Of a stretch of DNA of 64,000 nt, positions 20,242 through 28,524 are shown one piece after another. The translations under genes were made by a program, and so were the position numbers. The DNA is from Sphingobacterium sp. UGAL515B_05 (GTDB lineage: Bacteria; Bacteroidota; Bacteroidia; Sphingobacteriales; Sphingobacteriaceae), in contig NZ_CP109907.1 of NCBI RefSeq assembly GCF_033097525.1, forward strand, positions 3,844,001 to 3,908,000, read 5' to 3'. The first letter of the stretch is position 1, and each line of letters starts with the position of its first letter. The notes beneath the pieces are model-generated. The model was not told the DNA's origin. It saw only the letters and a program-made list of their open reading frames with translations, and did not search any database.

Positions 20242-21669
20242 ATGATCCCAATTTTACCAAATTCTACAACGACTCCACAGCAGCGAAACGATAGTTTGGA
20301 TGTTCTGCGGGGAATTGCCATCCTTTTAATGGTGCTTTCATCGAGCATTTCATTTGGAAACCTTCCTGCTTGGATGTACCATGCACAGGTGCCCCCGCCC
20401 AAACATGTATTTGATCCCAGTATAGCAGGTATAACCTGGGTAGATGTGGTTTTTCCGATTTTCCTTTTTACGATGGGGGCGGCCATCCCATTGGCTATGC
20501 GGAAAAAAGTGGCTAACCTAAACGCTTTGCCTATCGTGGGTACAATTTTTAAGCGTTTTGTTGCTTTATTCTTTTTCGCCTTATTTTCTTTTTATATGCG
20601 CGCTTGGGTTATGAGTGGAGAGCCTGCTACGTCACAGTATATCTTGTCAATCGTGGGGTTTGTCCTGCTCTTTGCACTCTATGCCGATTTAAAGTCGTAT
20701 TTACCGATGCGGACCGCGAGACTTGTTCACATAGTGGCCCTGTTGCTATCTGTAGGGATGCTATATCTGTTGTATGCACAAACGGATAGATTTACCCTCC
20801 AGAAGACAGATATTATTATTCTGGTACTGGCCAATATGGCTTTGTTTGGAACGCTGTGGTGGTGGCTGACGGCAAAATCCATCTGGTTACGTATGGCGAT
20901 TTTACCATTTATTATGGGCGTTTTTTTGGGATCCAAAGAAGTTGGTAGTATCAACGAATTTATCTACAAACTCAGCCCTGCGACTTGGCTTTATCAATTT
21001 TATTACCTCAAATACCTCTTTATTATCCTTCCGGCTACAGTTGTCGGCGAGTGGATTATTGCTGATACGTCGTTGGCCGACAAACCCAGGATGCAGCGGT
21101 CTCAACTGGCATTACAAGGCTTGCTCTGTGCACTTCTAATTGGGCTGAATGTCTTCAATCTATACATGCGCTATCTCGATATCAATATGGGAGTTACCCT
21201 GATGTTGATCTTTTCGCTATGCTTCTGTTCAGGTGTTTTTCGGAAGGGCGAAGTACTGACACTGCAGGCAAAAATGGCTGTGCTCGGAAGCTATCTGCTT
21301 TTTTTAGGACTGATCTTCGAAGCGTATGAGGGGGGGATAAAAAAGGATTATTCCACATACAGCTATTATTTTGTCTGTACGGGCTTAGCCTGTTATGCGC
21401 TAACAATGCTGTGTTGTATCGAGAAACTTGCTTTTGGAAAATCGCTGTTTCGAGGTATAGCACTGGTTGGTAAAAATCCGATGGTCGCCTATACCGCAGG
21501 AAATCTATTGTTGATCCCACTATTGGCGCTTACGGGACTACAGAGCGCTCTTGATCAGATGGGGGCGCAGGGTGTTTTTGGGGGAGTGATGCGCGGTGTA
21601 TTATTCACTGGAATCGTGGCGCTGTTGACGATCGTGAGCAGCCGGTTAAAACTTTATTGGAAGTCATAA
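20242..21669 (+). CDS. NagX-like polytopic membrane protein (DUF5009, heparan N-acetyltransferase-like)
   Basis: A 475-residue inner-membrane protein with about 11-12 hydrophobic segments. The opening RNDSLDVLRGIAILLMVLSS and the VDVVFPIFLFTMGAAIPLAM segment are typical of the family that includes bacterial NagX and lysosomal heparan-alpha-glucosaminide N-acetyltransferase. By analogy it may transfer acetyl groups to amino sugars across the membrane, or help take them up. The operon context (GlcNAc 2-epimerase, ROK regulator) fits an amino-sugar role. Start codon ATG at 20242; the MFS gene starts one base after the stop. Confidence 0.78.
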   Translation: MIPILPNSTTTPQQRNDSLDVLRGIAILLMVLSSSISFGNLPAWMYHAQVPPPKHVFDPSIAGITWVDVVFPIFLFTMGAAIPLAMRKKVANLNALPIVGTIFKRFVALFFFALFSFYMRAWVMSGEPATSQYILSIVGFVLLFALYADLKSYLPMRTARLVHIVALLLSVGMLYLLYAQTDRFTLQKTDIIILVLANMALFGTLWWWLTAKSIWLRMAILPFIMGVFLGSKEVGSINEFIYKLSPATWLYQFYYLKYLFIILPATVVGEWIIADTSLADKPRMQRSQLALQGLLCALLIGLNVFNLYMRYLDINMGVTLMLIFSLCFCSGVFRKGEVLTLQAKMAVLGSYLLFLGLIFEAYEGGIKKDYSTYSYYFVCTGLACYALTMLCCIEKLAFGKSLFRGIALVGKNPMVAYTAGNLLLIPLLALTGLQSALDQMGAQGVFGGVMRGVLFTGIVALLTIVSSRLKLYWKS

Positions 21670-21670
21670 A

Positions 21671-22987
21671 ATGAATGAATTATTAGAACAAACGGTGGAG
21701 CTTCGCAAAGGGCGTAAGGCACTTCCGCCTATTTTTTGGATCTCCACAACGTGGTTTGCCATGGGGCTACCTTTTGTTGCCCTTTCGGGTGCGAGCTCCA
21801 TTATGTATAAAAATTTGGGGGTTTCGGACGCACAGATTGCTTTTTGGACCTCATTGATTATGCTGCCCTGGACAATAAAACCTTTATGGGGGCCTTTTTT
21901 GGAGCTGTATAAGACCAAGAAATTTTTTGTCTATACCACGCAGATACTCACGGGGCTACTCTTTGGTCTGCTTGGTCTTACGCTACAGTTGGATCATTTC
22001 TTTAGCTTCTCCATTGCCTTATTGACACTGATCGCATTCAGTGGCTCCACACATGATACCGCAGCCGACGGGGTATATTTGAATGAACTGAATGCAAAAC
22101 AACAGGCAAAATATGTCGGCTGGCAAGGTGCCTTCTATAATGTGGCCAAAGTTTTTTCTGGCGGCGTACTCGTTTATTTGGCGGGGCAATTGGAGCAGGA
22201 AATCGGCATTAAATCCGCGTGGATGGTGGTGATGTTTGCTTATGGATTTATTATGTTGGGGATAGGATTGTACAGCATACGTGCTTTACCTGCTCACGAT
22301 GAAGCTCCCAAATCCACTTCTTTAAAGGAGGGAATGGATACGCTTAAAGACGTTATCATAACTTTTTTTCAGAAAAAGAATATTTGGTTTAGTTTGCTTT
22401 TTATTGTCTTTTATCGTTTTGCTGAAGGGCAGGCCATTAAGATCACCCCCTTATTTTTTAAAGCGCAACGTACCGAAGGTGGCCTTGGCCTGAGTACTTC
22501 GGAAATTGGATTGCTTTATGGTGTATTTGGTGCCATAGCTTTTGTGTTGGGGTCGATTGTCGCAGGGCACTTTGTATCCAAAAAGGGCTTAGACCGGAGG
22601 ACACTTATGATCCTTTGTGCCTTCTTTAATGTTCCATTTGTAGCTTATGCATTTCTTGCCATCACATTGCCGACGAACCTTTATCTCATAGCTGCTGCTG
22701 TCGCCATCGAGTACTTTGGATATGGTTTTGGCTTTATCGGAATTATTCTTTTTATCATGCAAAATATTGCCCCAGGCAAATATAAGATGGCACACTACGC
22801 TTTCGGAAGTGGACTTGTTAATCTGGGGTTTATGATTCCTTCGATGATCAGCGGCTGGCTGAGTGATCATTTGGGCTATAAAGAATTTTTTATCTGGGTG
22901 TTGATTTCTACTATTCCAGCCTTTTTGGTTTCCTGGTGGGTGCCATTGCGAAAACCCGAAAAAGAGCATACCGACGAAAATAATTAA
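21671..22987 (+). CDS. MFS transporter (AmpG/PAT-like)
   Basis: A 438-residue major facilitator with 12 predicted membrane helices, starting at an ATG one base past the previous stop. Motifs such as GLPFVALSGASSIMYKNLG and STHDTAADGVYLNEL resemble the AmpG/PAT branch, which carries muropeptides, acetyl-CoA or sugars. It is the likely inner-membrane importer for the sugar processed by the epimerase of the operon; the exact substrate cannot be read from sequence. Its TAA overlaps the ATG of the following SGNH gene by one base, indicating coupled translation. Confidence 0.85.
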   Translation: MNELLEQTVELRKGRKALPPIFWISTTWFAMGLPFVALSGASSIMYKNLGVSDAQIAFWTSLIMLPWTIKPLWGPFLELYKTKKFFVYTTQILTGLLFGLLGLTLQLDHFFSFSIALLTLIAFSGSTHDTAADGVYLNELNAKQQAKYVGWQGAFYNVAKVFSGGVLVYLAGQLEQEIGIKSAWMVVMFAYGFIMLGIGLYSIRALPAHDEAPKSTSLKEGMDTLKDVIITFFQKKNIWFSLLFIVFYRFAEGQAIKITPLFFKAQRTEGGLGLSTSEIGLLYGVFGAIAFVLGSIVAGHFVSKKGLDRRTLMILCAFFNVPFVAYAFLAITLPTNLYLIAAAVAIEYFGYGFGFIGIILFIMQNIAPGKYKMAHYAFGSGLVNLGFMIPSMISGWLSDHLGYKEFFIWVLISTIPAFLVSWWVPLRKPEKEHTDENN

Positions 22988-23682
22988 TGCATATGAACAG
23001 ACTTTCTTATAGGAACTGGAAGGCCCTATTGTTGCCTTTTTTTTTACCGGCATTGACTTTAGCGCAATCAAAGGGTATTGATTCTACGTTTGATAATCAG
23101 CATTATCGCGCAAGGCTTGAGTTTTTTAAAGCGATGCCCAATCAGAAGGACGAAATCGTTTTCCTTGGCAATAGCATTACCGAAGGTGGAAAATGGCAAG
23201 AAATCCTCCAGCGGAAGCATGTGATCAATCGTGGGATTAGCGGCGATGTGACTTACGGTATTTTAGCACGACTAGACGAGATATTAGCGTCCAGACCACG
23301 AAAAATATTTCTGCTCTGTGGGGTGAACGACATGAAAAGAGGAATACCACTTTCCATTATTTCAACGAATATAGAGCGGATAATAAAGCAGGTTAAAAAG
23401 CAGTCGCCAAATACAGCGCTTTTTGTGCAGGGACTTCTACCTGTGAATGAATCTTTACTGCCAAAAATCTATGAAGAGGTTCGGAATGACAAGATCGTGC
23501 TATTGAACAAAGCTTTGAAAGAATTGTGTACGGCACATCAAGTTCGTTTTGTAGACTTACAGCCGATATTGGTAGATGGTAAAGGGGAACTAAAAGCTGA
23601 GCTAACAATTGATGGCTTACATCTGAAGCAAGCCACCTATTTAATTTGGGCCAATTATTTAAAACAGCAAAAACTATTATGA
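22987..23682 (+). CDS. Exported SGNH/GDSL esterase, copy 1
   Basis: A 231-residue SGNH hydrolase, likely a carbohydrate acetylesterase. Signal peptide about 1-27 (ALTLAQS). All four blocks are visible: FLGNSIT with the nucleophile S63, NRGISGDVTYG (block II glycine), GVNDM (block III asparagine) and DGLHL with D209 and H212. ATG at 22987 overlaps the preceding stop; another ATG lies two codons on. It is paralogous to the next gene, which it overlaps by four bases (ATGA). Confidence 0.88.
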   Translation: MHMNRLSYRNWKALLLPFFLPALTLAQSKGIDSTFDNQHYRARLEFFKAMPNQKDEIVFLGNSITEGGKWQEILQRKHVINRGISGDVTYGILARLDEILASRPRKIFLLCGVNDMKRGIPLSIISTNIERIIKQVKKQSPNTALFVQGLLPVNESLLPKIYEEVRNDKIVLLNKALKELCTAHQVRFVDLQPILVDGKGELKAELTIDGLHLKQATYLIWANYLKQQKLL

Positions 23683-24398
23683 GATCATTGGAATTTTTTA
23701 AGCGGTATCGTGTTTTCCAAGGTTGCTTCCTCATTGGAATATGTCTATCGGTATTTTCCCAGTCCCTCTCAGCTCAGGAGACTAAAATAGATAGCAGTTA
23801 CGCCAACTGGTATTATCAACAACGAATGGCCTATTTCGAACAAAGTCCAACAATTAAAGGAGCAATCGTGTTTTTGGGAAATAGTATTACTGAACGGGCA
23901 GAATGGCAGGAATTGCTTGCAGATTCAAGATATCCTGTACTGAACAGGGGGATAGGCGGAGATAATTCGTTTGGGATTCTTGCGCGTATAGATGAGGTGT
24001 TGCGCGGACGTCCACGGGCAATTTTTCTGATGGATGGCATTAATGACCAATTCCGAAAGCTTCCGCAGGAAGTGTCGGTCAATAACTACAAGCGTATCAT
24101 TAAACGAATAAAAAAGATCTCACCAAAGACCCTTATCTATCTTCAGAGTGCTTTACCGATCAATGAAGAACGAACAAAAGAGCCTTATACAAAAGGTAGA
24201 AATGTGTTGGTTCCGATCTTAAATGAAAAACTAAGACAGCTTGCAGCAGATGAAAATATCCCATTTGTTGATCTCTGCCCACTTTTTCAGGACAATGAGG
24301 GAAAACTTAACGCAATTTACTCAGCTGATGGTGTGCATCTGATACCCAGTGCCTATATAAAATGGGTACAATTATTAAAAGAAAAGAAATATTTATGA
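23679..24398 (+). CDS. Exported SGNH/GDSL esterase, copy 2
   Basis: A 239-residue paralogue of the preceding esterase. The start at 23679 is preferred because it overlaps the previous stop in an ATGA arrangement; a longer in-frame start at 23646 lies within that gene. Signal peptide to about residue 33 (SLSAQE). Catalytic blocks: FLGNSIT (S69), NRGIGGDNSFG, GINDQ and DGVHL (D217, H220). The segment after the nucleophile and the block III residue (ND followed by Q, not M) differ from copy 1, so the pair may split acyl positions or substrates. It overlaps the DUF4434 gene by four bases. Confidence 0.88.
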   Translation: MRSLEFFKRYRVFQGCFLIGICLSVFSQSLSAQETKIDSSYANWYYQQRMAYFEQSPTIKGAIVFLGNSITERAEWQELLADSRYPVLNRGIGGDNSFGILARIDEVLRGRPRAIFLMDGINDQFRKLPQEVSVNNYKRIIKRIKKISPKTLIYLQSALPINEERTKEPYTKGRNVLVPILNEKLRQLAADENIPFVDLCPLFQDNEGKLNAIYSADGVHLIPSAYIKWVQLLKEKKYL

Positions 24399-25333
24399 GA
24401 ATTACAGGAACATTTATTGACGAGATTTCCCACGATATTCCGCACCAGAATTGGGGTCCGGAAGAGTGGGATCGGGATTTTGCATATATGAAGGCAATTG
24501 GTATAGACACTGTTATTATGATTCGCAGTGGCTATCGTAAATTTATAACCTATCCATCGGCTTATCTGATGGACAAATATGGCTGTTTTAAACCATCGTT
24601 GGATCTTGTAGAGCTTTATCTGCAGCTTGCAGACAAGTACGACATGAAATTCTATTTTGGACTTTATGACAGCGGTATTTATTGGGAGACAGGAGATCTG
24701 AGTCACGAAATCGATGCCAATCAATATGTAATTGAAGAGGTTTGGGCTAAATATGGGCATTATAAAAGCTTCGGTGGATGGTATATCAGTACGGAAATCA
24801 GCCGTAAAACGAAAGGGGCTGTTCATGCTTTTCGTACACTTGGGTTACAGTGTAAGGCCGTCAGTGGGGGCTTGCCGACATTTATATCGCCCTGGATTGA
24901 TGGGAAAAAAGCTGTGCTTGCCGCTTCTCCCGAGCTTAGTAAAGCCGATGCAGTTTCGGTATTGGAACACGAACGGGAATGGGGCGAAATTTTTGAAGGT
25001 ATACAAGGAGCTGTCGATGCAGTGGCCTTTCAGGATGGACACATTGATTACGATGAGCTTCCCGATTTCTTTGAGGTCAATAAGAAATTGGCTGATAAAT
25101 ATGGTATGGCCTGTTGGACGAATGCCGAATCTTTTGACCGGGATATGCCGATCAAATTTTTGCCGATCAAGTTTGATAAACTAAGGCTAAAACTTGAGGC
25201 TGCAGCAAAGGCGGGTTATGATAAGGCTATTACTTTCGAATTTGCTCACTTTATGAGTCCACAGTCCGCTTATTTACAGGCAGGACACCTTTACAATCGG
25301 TACCGGGAATATGCCTTGAACCACAATTGGTGA
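24395..25333 (+). CDS. DUF4434 family protein, probable TIM-barrel glycosidase
   Basis: A 312-residue protein recognised from its opening, GTFIDEISHDIPHQNWG, followed by MKAIGIDTVIMIRSGY, as a DUF4434 member. Start 24395 overlaps the previous stop (ATGA); an ATG at 24362 would overlap the esterase by 37 bases. No signal peptide is visible, so it is probably cytoplasmic, unlike the exported esterases. Alternating beta/alpha pattern and acidic residues near strand ends (GGWYISTEIS about 131-140, AVAFQDGHIDYDEL, WTNAESFD, ITFEFAHFMSP) suit a retaining-type glycosidase barrel. Activity of the family is, as far as I know, not settled. A stem-loop follows the stop. Confidence 0.75.
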   Translation: MRITGTFIDEISHDIPHQNWGPEEWDRDFAYMKAIGIDTVIMIRSGYRKFITYPSAYLMDKYGCFKPSLDLVELYLQLADKYDMKFYFGLYDSGIYWETGDLSHEIDANQYVIEEVWAKYGHYKSFGGWYISTEISRKTKGAVHAFRTLGLQCKAVSGGLPTFISPWIDGKKAVLAASPELSKADAVSVLEHEREWGEIFEGIQGAVDAVAFQDGHIDYDELPDFFEVNKKLADKYGMACWTNAESFDRDMPIKFLPIKFDKLRLKLEAAAKAGYDKAITFEFAHFMSPQSAYLQAGHLYNRYREYALNHNW

Positions 25334-25339
25334 TAGGGA

Positions 25340-25360
25340 TCGCGTGTTTACAGCACGCGA
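25340..25360 (+). other. Intercistronic stem-loop
   Basis: TCGCGTG (25340-25346) and CACGCGA (25354-25360) form a perfect 7-bp GC-rich stem with a 7-base loop, in the only sizeable gap (105 bases) of the operon. No T-run follows, so it is more likely a message-stability element or processing site than a terminator. Confidence 0.5.
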
Positions 25361-25438
25361 AATGACGACAAAAGCAATCTCGAAGAAGTCAGAGAACAAG
25401 AAATAGCATTATTGATAAGAGTAGGCCAGAGATTTTAA

Positions 25439-26635
25439 ATGGCCTTTAAAGAGCAAATTCATTTATACATGAATCATTATAGTACAATTTATAAAGACGA
25501 ATTATTTAATCATATTCTTCCTTTCTGGACGGAGCATTCGCTCGATAGGGAGTATGGGGGCTATTTTACCTGTCTGGATAGAAGAGGTGGAGTTTTTGAT
25601 ACGGATAAGTTTATGTGGCTGCAGGGGCGGCAAGTTTGGCTCTTTTCGAGTATTTACAACAAAATTGAAACACGGTCATCCTGGTTGGATATTGCAGTTC
25701 ATGGTGCCAGCTTCATGGAAAAACATGGACGTGACGAAGATGGAAACTGGTATTTTTCGCTTGATCGACAAGGGAAGGCACTTGTGCGGCCCTATAATAT
25801 TTTTTCCGATTGCTTTGCTGCCATGGGATTTGGTGCCCTGTATACAGCAACCCAGGAGCAGCGTTACGCGGAAATTGCGCAAGACACCTTTCATAATATA
25901 TTGAAACGTCGAACACATACCAAGGGCATATACGATAAGGCTGTATCAGGGACACGTCCATCAAAGAATTTTGCTTTGCCTATGATCTTGAGCAATCTCT
26001 CCATCGAACTGGAGCATTTATTGGAACCTAACCTGGTGCAGGAATTGATTGAGGATATCGTGGTGGAGGTAATGGATGTATTTTATAAAGAGGAGCAGGG
26101 GCTTGTCTTTGAAAATGTAAGTCCCAATGGTTCATTGCTGGATAGTTTTGAAGGAAGATTGCTCAATCCGGGACATGCGATAGAGGCCATGTGGTTTATG
26201 ATGGATCTGGGAGAAAGATTGCAGCGACCAGCGTTGATTGAAAAAGCCATGCGTATTGGTCTTCGTATGTTGGAGCATGGATGGGATGAGAAATATGGAG
26301 GTATATTCTACTTTATGGATGCGCAGGGTAAACCGACCCAGCAGTTGGAATGGGACCAGAAGTTATGGTGGGTGCACTGTGAAACACTGGTATGTATGGC
26401 GAAAGCTTGGGTACTAACGGGAAATGAAGAGGCTAAACGTTGGTTCGAACGGGTTCATGAATATACCTGGACGCATTTTAGGGACCCCGAACATGGCGAA
26501 TGGTTTGGCTACCTCAATCGAAGAGGTGAGGTATTGCTCGATCTCAAAGGCGGAAAATGGAAGGGATGCTTTCATGTACCTCGTGCCTTATGGAAGGTAT
26601 ATGAGGTGTTTGAAAAAGCAAAAATAATCGTGTAA
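25439..26635 (+). CDS. N-acylglucosamine 2-epimerase (AGE family)
   Basis: A 398-residue cytoplasmic enzyme of the AGE (renin-binding-protein) family, predicted to interconvert ManNAc and GlcNAc. The C-terminal stretch WFGYLNRRGEVLLDLKGG and KGCFHVPRALW closely matches GlcNAc 2-epimerases rather than cellobiose 2-epimerases. The two histidines expected to abstract and return the C2 proton are H246 in NPGHAIEAMW and H379 in CFHVPRAL. Length is normal. In Bacteroides this enzyme (NanE) works with a sialic acid lyase; no lyase is in this window. CstA follows 10 bases later. Confidence 0.85.
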   Translation: MAFKEQIHLYMNHYSTIYKDELFNHILPFWTEHSLDREYGGYFTCLDRRGGVFDTDKFMWLQGRQVWLFSSIYNKIETRSSWLDIAVHGASFMEKHGRDEDGNWYFSLDRQGKALVRPYNIFSDCFAAMGFGALYTATQEQRYAEIAQDTFHNILKRRTHTKGIYDKAVSGTRPSKNFALPMILSNLSIELEHLLEPNLVQELIEDIVVEVMDVFYKEEQGLVFENVSPNGSLLDSFEGRLLNPGHAIEAMWFMMDLGERLQRPALIEKAMRIGLRMLEHGWDEKYGGIFYFMDAQGKPTQQLEWDQKLWWVHCETLVCMAKAWVLTGNEEAKRWFERVHEYTWTHFRDPEHGEWFGYLNRRGEVLLDLKGGKWKGCFHVPRALWKVYEVFEKAKIIV

Positions 26636-26645
26636 CTTAACTGGT

Positions 26646-28487
26646 ATGGATGCTCTCAATGGAATAAATGCGTTGACCTTAGTTTTCGCAGCGATATTGA
26701 TCTTTGCGATCGCGTATCGTTTTTATGGCTTGTTTCTAGCAAATAAGCTGCTCAGGTTGAATGGAAGTCGCCAGACACCGGCGGTGGAGTTTGCTGATGG
26801 CCATGATTATGTGAAAACCGATAAAAAAGTGTTGTTTGGCCATCATTTCGCAGCGATAGCTGCGGCAGGACCACTAGTTGGTCCAGTTCTCGCGGCACAG
26901 TTTGGTTATCTGCCGGGCGCTCTGTGGATATTAATTGGTTGTGTATTAGGTGGCGGTGTGCACGATATGGTCGTGCTTTTCGCTTCTGTACGACATAAAG
27001 GAGAAAGTTTGGCAACCATTGCCTCCAAGGAGGTCAGTAAACCTATTGGCACTATTGCTGGTATCGCCGTACTTTTCATTCTGATCCTAACGTTGGCTGG
27101 ACTATCGCTGGCCTGTATCAGTGCAATGCACGAGGCACCATGGTCTTTATTTACGATTGTACTGACAATGCCCATTGCTATTTTAATGGGCTTGATGATG
27201 CGCTATCGGGAGGGCTCGGTGACCTTGGCGAGTATCATTGGTGGTATCTTGCTTATTGCAGGTATTATAGCCGGTCATCACCTGATGCAGGTTCCAACTT
27301 TTCACGCACTTTTCAACTGGGATGTGAAAACGATCTCTATCGGTATTACTGTATATGGTTTCTTCGCTTCAGTATTGCCCATCTGGCTATTATTGGTTCC
27401 GAGAGATTACCTGTCGACCTATCTCAAAATAGGTACAATTATTATGCTGACGGTAGGAATATTTTTTGTTGCACCAACAATTCAGATGCCCGCCTTGACC
27501 TCATTTATCCATGGTGGCGGACCTGTAATTTCAGGACCTGTCTTGCCCTTTATCTTTATTGTGATTGCCTGTGGAGCCATATCAGGGTTCCACGCTATTA
27601 TCGCAACCGGGACGACGCCCAAAATGATCGGTAATGAACGTGAGATCTTGTTTGTGGGGTATGGCGCCATGCTTGTTGAGGGCTTTGTTGCCTTGATGGC
27701 CTTGATTGCAGCTTGTACGTTGATGCCTGGTGATTATTTTGCAATCAATACGCCGGTAGCCGATTATGCACAGTTTCTAACGCAGCACCCCCATCTTTCA
27801 GCTGTGGATTTACCACATTTTATAGACAGAATAGGTGTAGATCTGCACGGTAGGACGGGCGGGGCAGTGTCGTTGGCTGTAGGGATGGCTCATATCTTCG
27901 ATAAGGTTCCTTTTATGAACGATATAATGGCCTATTGGTATAATTTTGCTATCATGTTTGAAGCTGTTTTTATTCTTACAGCGATTGATGCAGGTACCAG
28001 GGTGGGACGTTTTTTTCTACAGGAAATGCTTGGAACTGTTTTTCCTAAATTTAGCGATAAAAACTGGAAACCAGGTGTATGGATTTGCAGTGCCCTGTTT
28101 ACGTTTTCCTGGGGATATTTGGTTTATACCGGTAACGTAAGTAGCATTTGGCCATTATTTGGTATTAGCAATCAGCTCTTGGCAGCCTGTGGTCTGATTG
28201 TATGTACAACGATGCTCATCCGGATGAATAGACGAAAATATGTCTTGTTTGCAGCCGTTCCCGGTGTCTTTATGGCCGTGATTACATTTTGGGCCGGCTA
28301 TCTTCAGGTGGTACAAGGATATGTGCCTAAAGGACAGTACCTACTGGCGGGCTTGGCCGTAGCAGCGATGTCATTGATGGCGATTGTATTTATCGGAACG
28401 TTTAAGAAGTGGATATACCTTGCACAAAGGAAAGAGCAGGTGAAAGATCAATATGGAGAGGTTGTGAAGGAGATTGTAGAAAGATAA
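26646..28487 (+). CDS. cstA: Carbon starvation protein CstA family transporter
   Basis: A 613-residue inner-membrane protein with about 16-18 hydrophobic helices and the CstA hallmarks: ALTLVFAAILIFAIAYRFYG at the start, FGHHFAAIAAAGPLVGPVLAA, and the later SGFHAIIATGTTPKMI segment. CstA proteins import pyruvate or peptides under carbon limitation. It is the last gene of the operon, 10 bases after the epimerase, which is an unusual partner for a sugar pathway. A symmetrical stem-loop follows at 28492-28516. Start ATG at 26646. Confidence 0.9.
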   Translation: MDALNGINALTLVFAAILIFAIAYRFYGLFLANKLLRLNGSRQTPAVEFADGHDYVKTDKKVLFGHHFAAIAAAGPLVGPVLAAQFGYLPGALWILIGCVLGGGVHDMVVLFASVRHKGESLATIASKEVSKPIGTIAGIAVLFILILTLAGLSLACISAMHEAPWSLFTIVLTMPIAILMGLMMRYREGSVTLASIIGGILLIAGIIAGHHLMQVPTFHALFNWDVKTISIGITVYGFFASVLPIWLLLVPRDYLSTYLKIGTIIMLTVGIFFVAPTIQMPALTSFIHGGGPVISGPVLPFIFIVIACGAISGFHAIIATGTTPKMIGNEREILFVGYGAMLVEGFVALMALIAACTLMPGDYFAINTPVADYAQFLTQHPHLSAVDLPHFIDRIGVDLHGRTGGAVSLAVGMAHIFDKVPFMNDIMAYWYNFAIMFEAVFILTAIDAGTRVGRFFLQEMLGTVFPKFSDKNWKPGVWICSALFTFSWGYLVYTGNVSSIWPLFGISNQLLAACGLIVCTTMLIRMNRRKYVLFAAVPGVFMAVITFWAGYLQVVQGYVPKGQYLLAGLAVAAMSLMAIVFIGTFKKWIYLAQRKEQVKDQYGEVVKEIVER

Positions 28488-28491
28488 AGTA

Positions 28492-28516
28492 GCGTGGATT
28501 TCAGTGAAATCCACGC
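28492..28516. terminator. Shared stem-loop between convergent cstA and ROK genes
   Basis: An 11-bp perfect stem (GCGTGGATTTC and its complement) with a 3-base loop lies 5 bases after the cstA stop and 9 bases from the ROK stop. T-runs are weak on both sides, but position between convergent genes points to a bidirectional terminator. Confidence 0.7.
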
Positions 28517-28524
28517 CTTATGTC

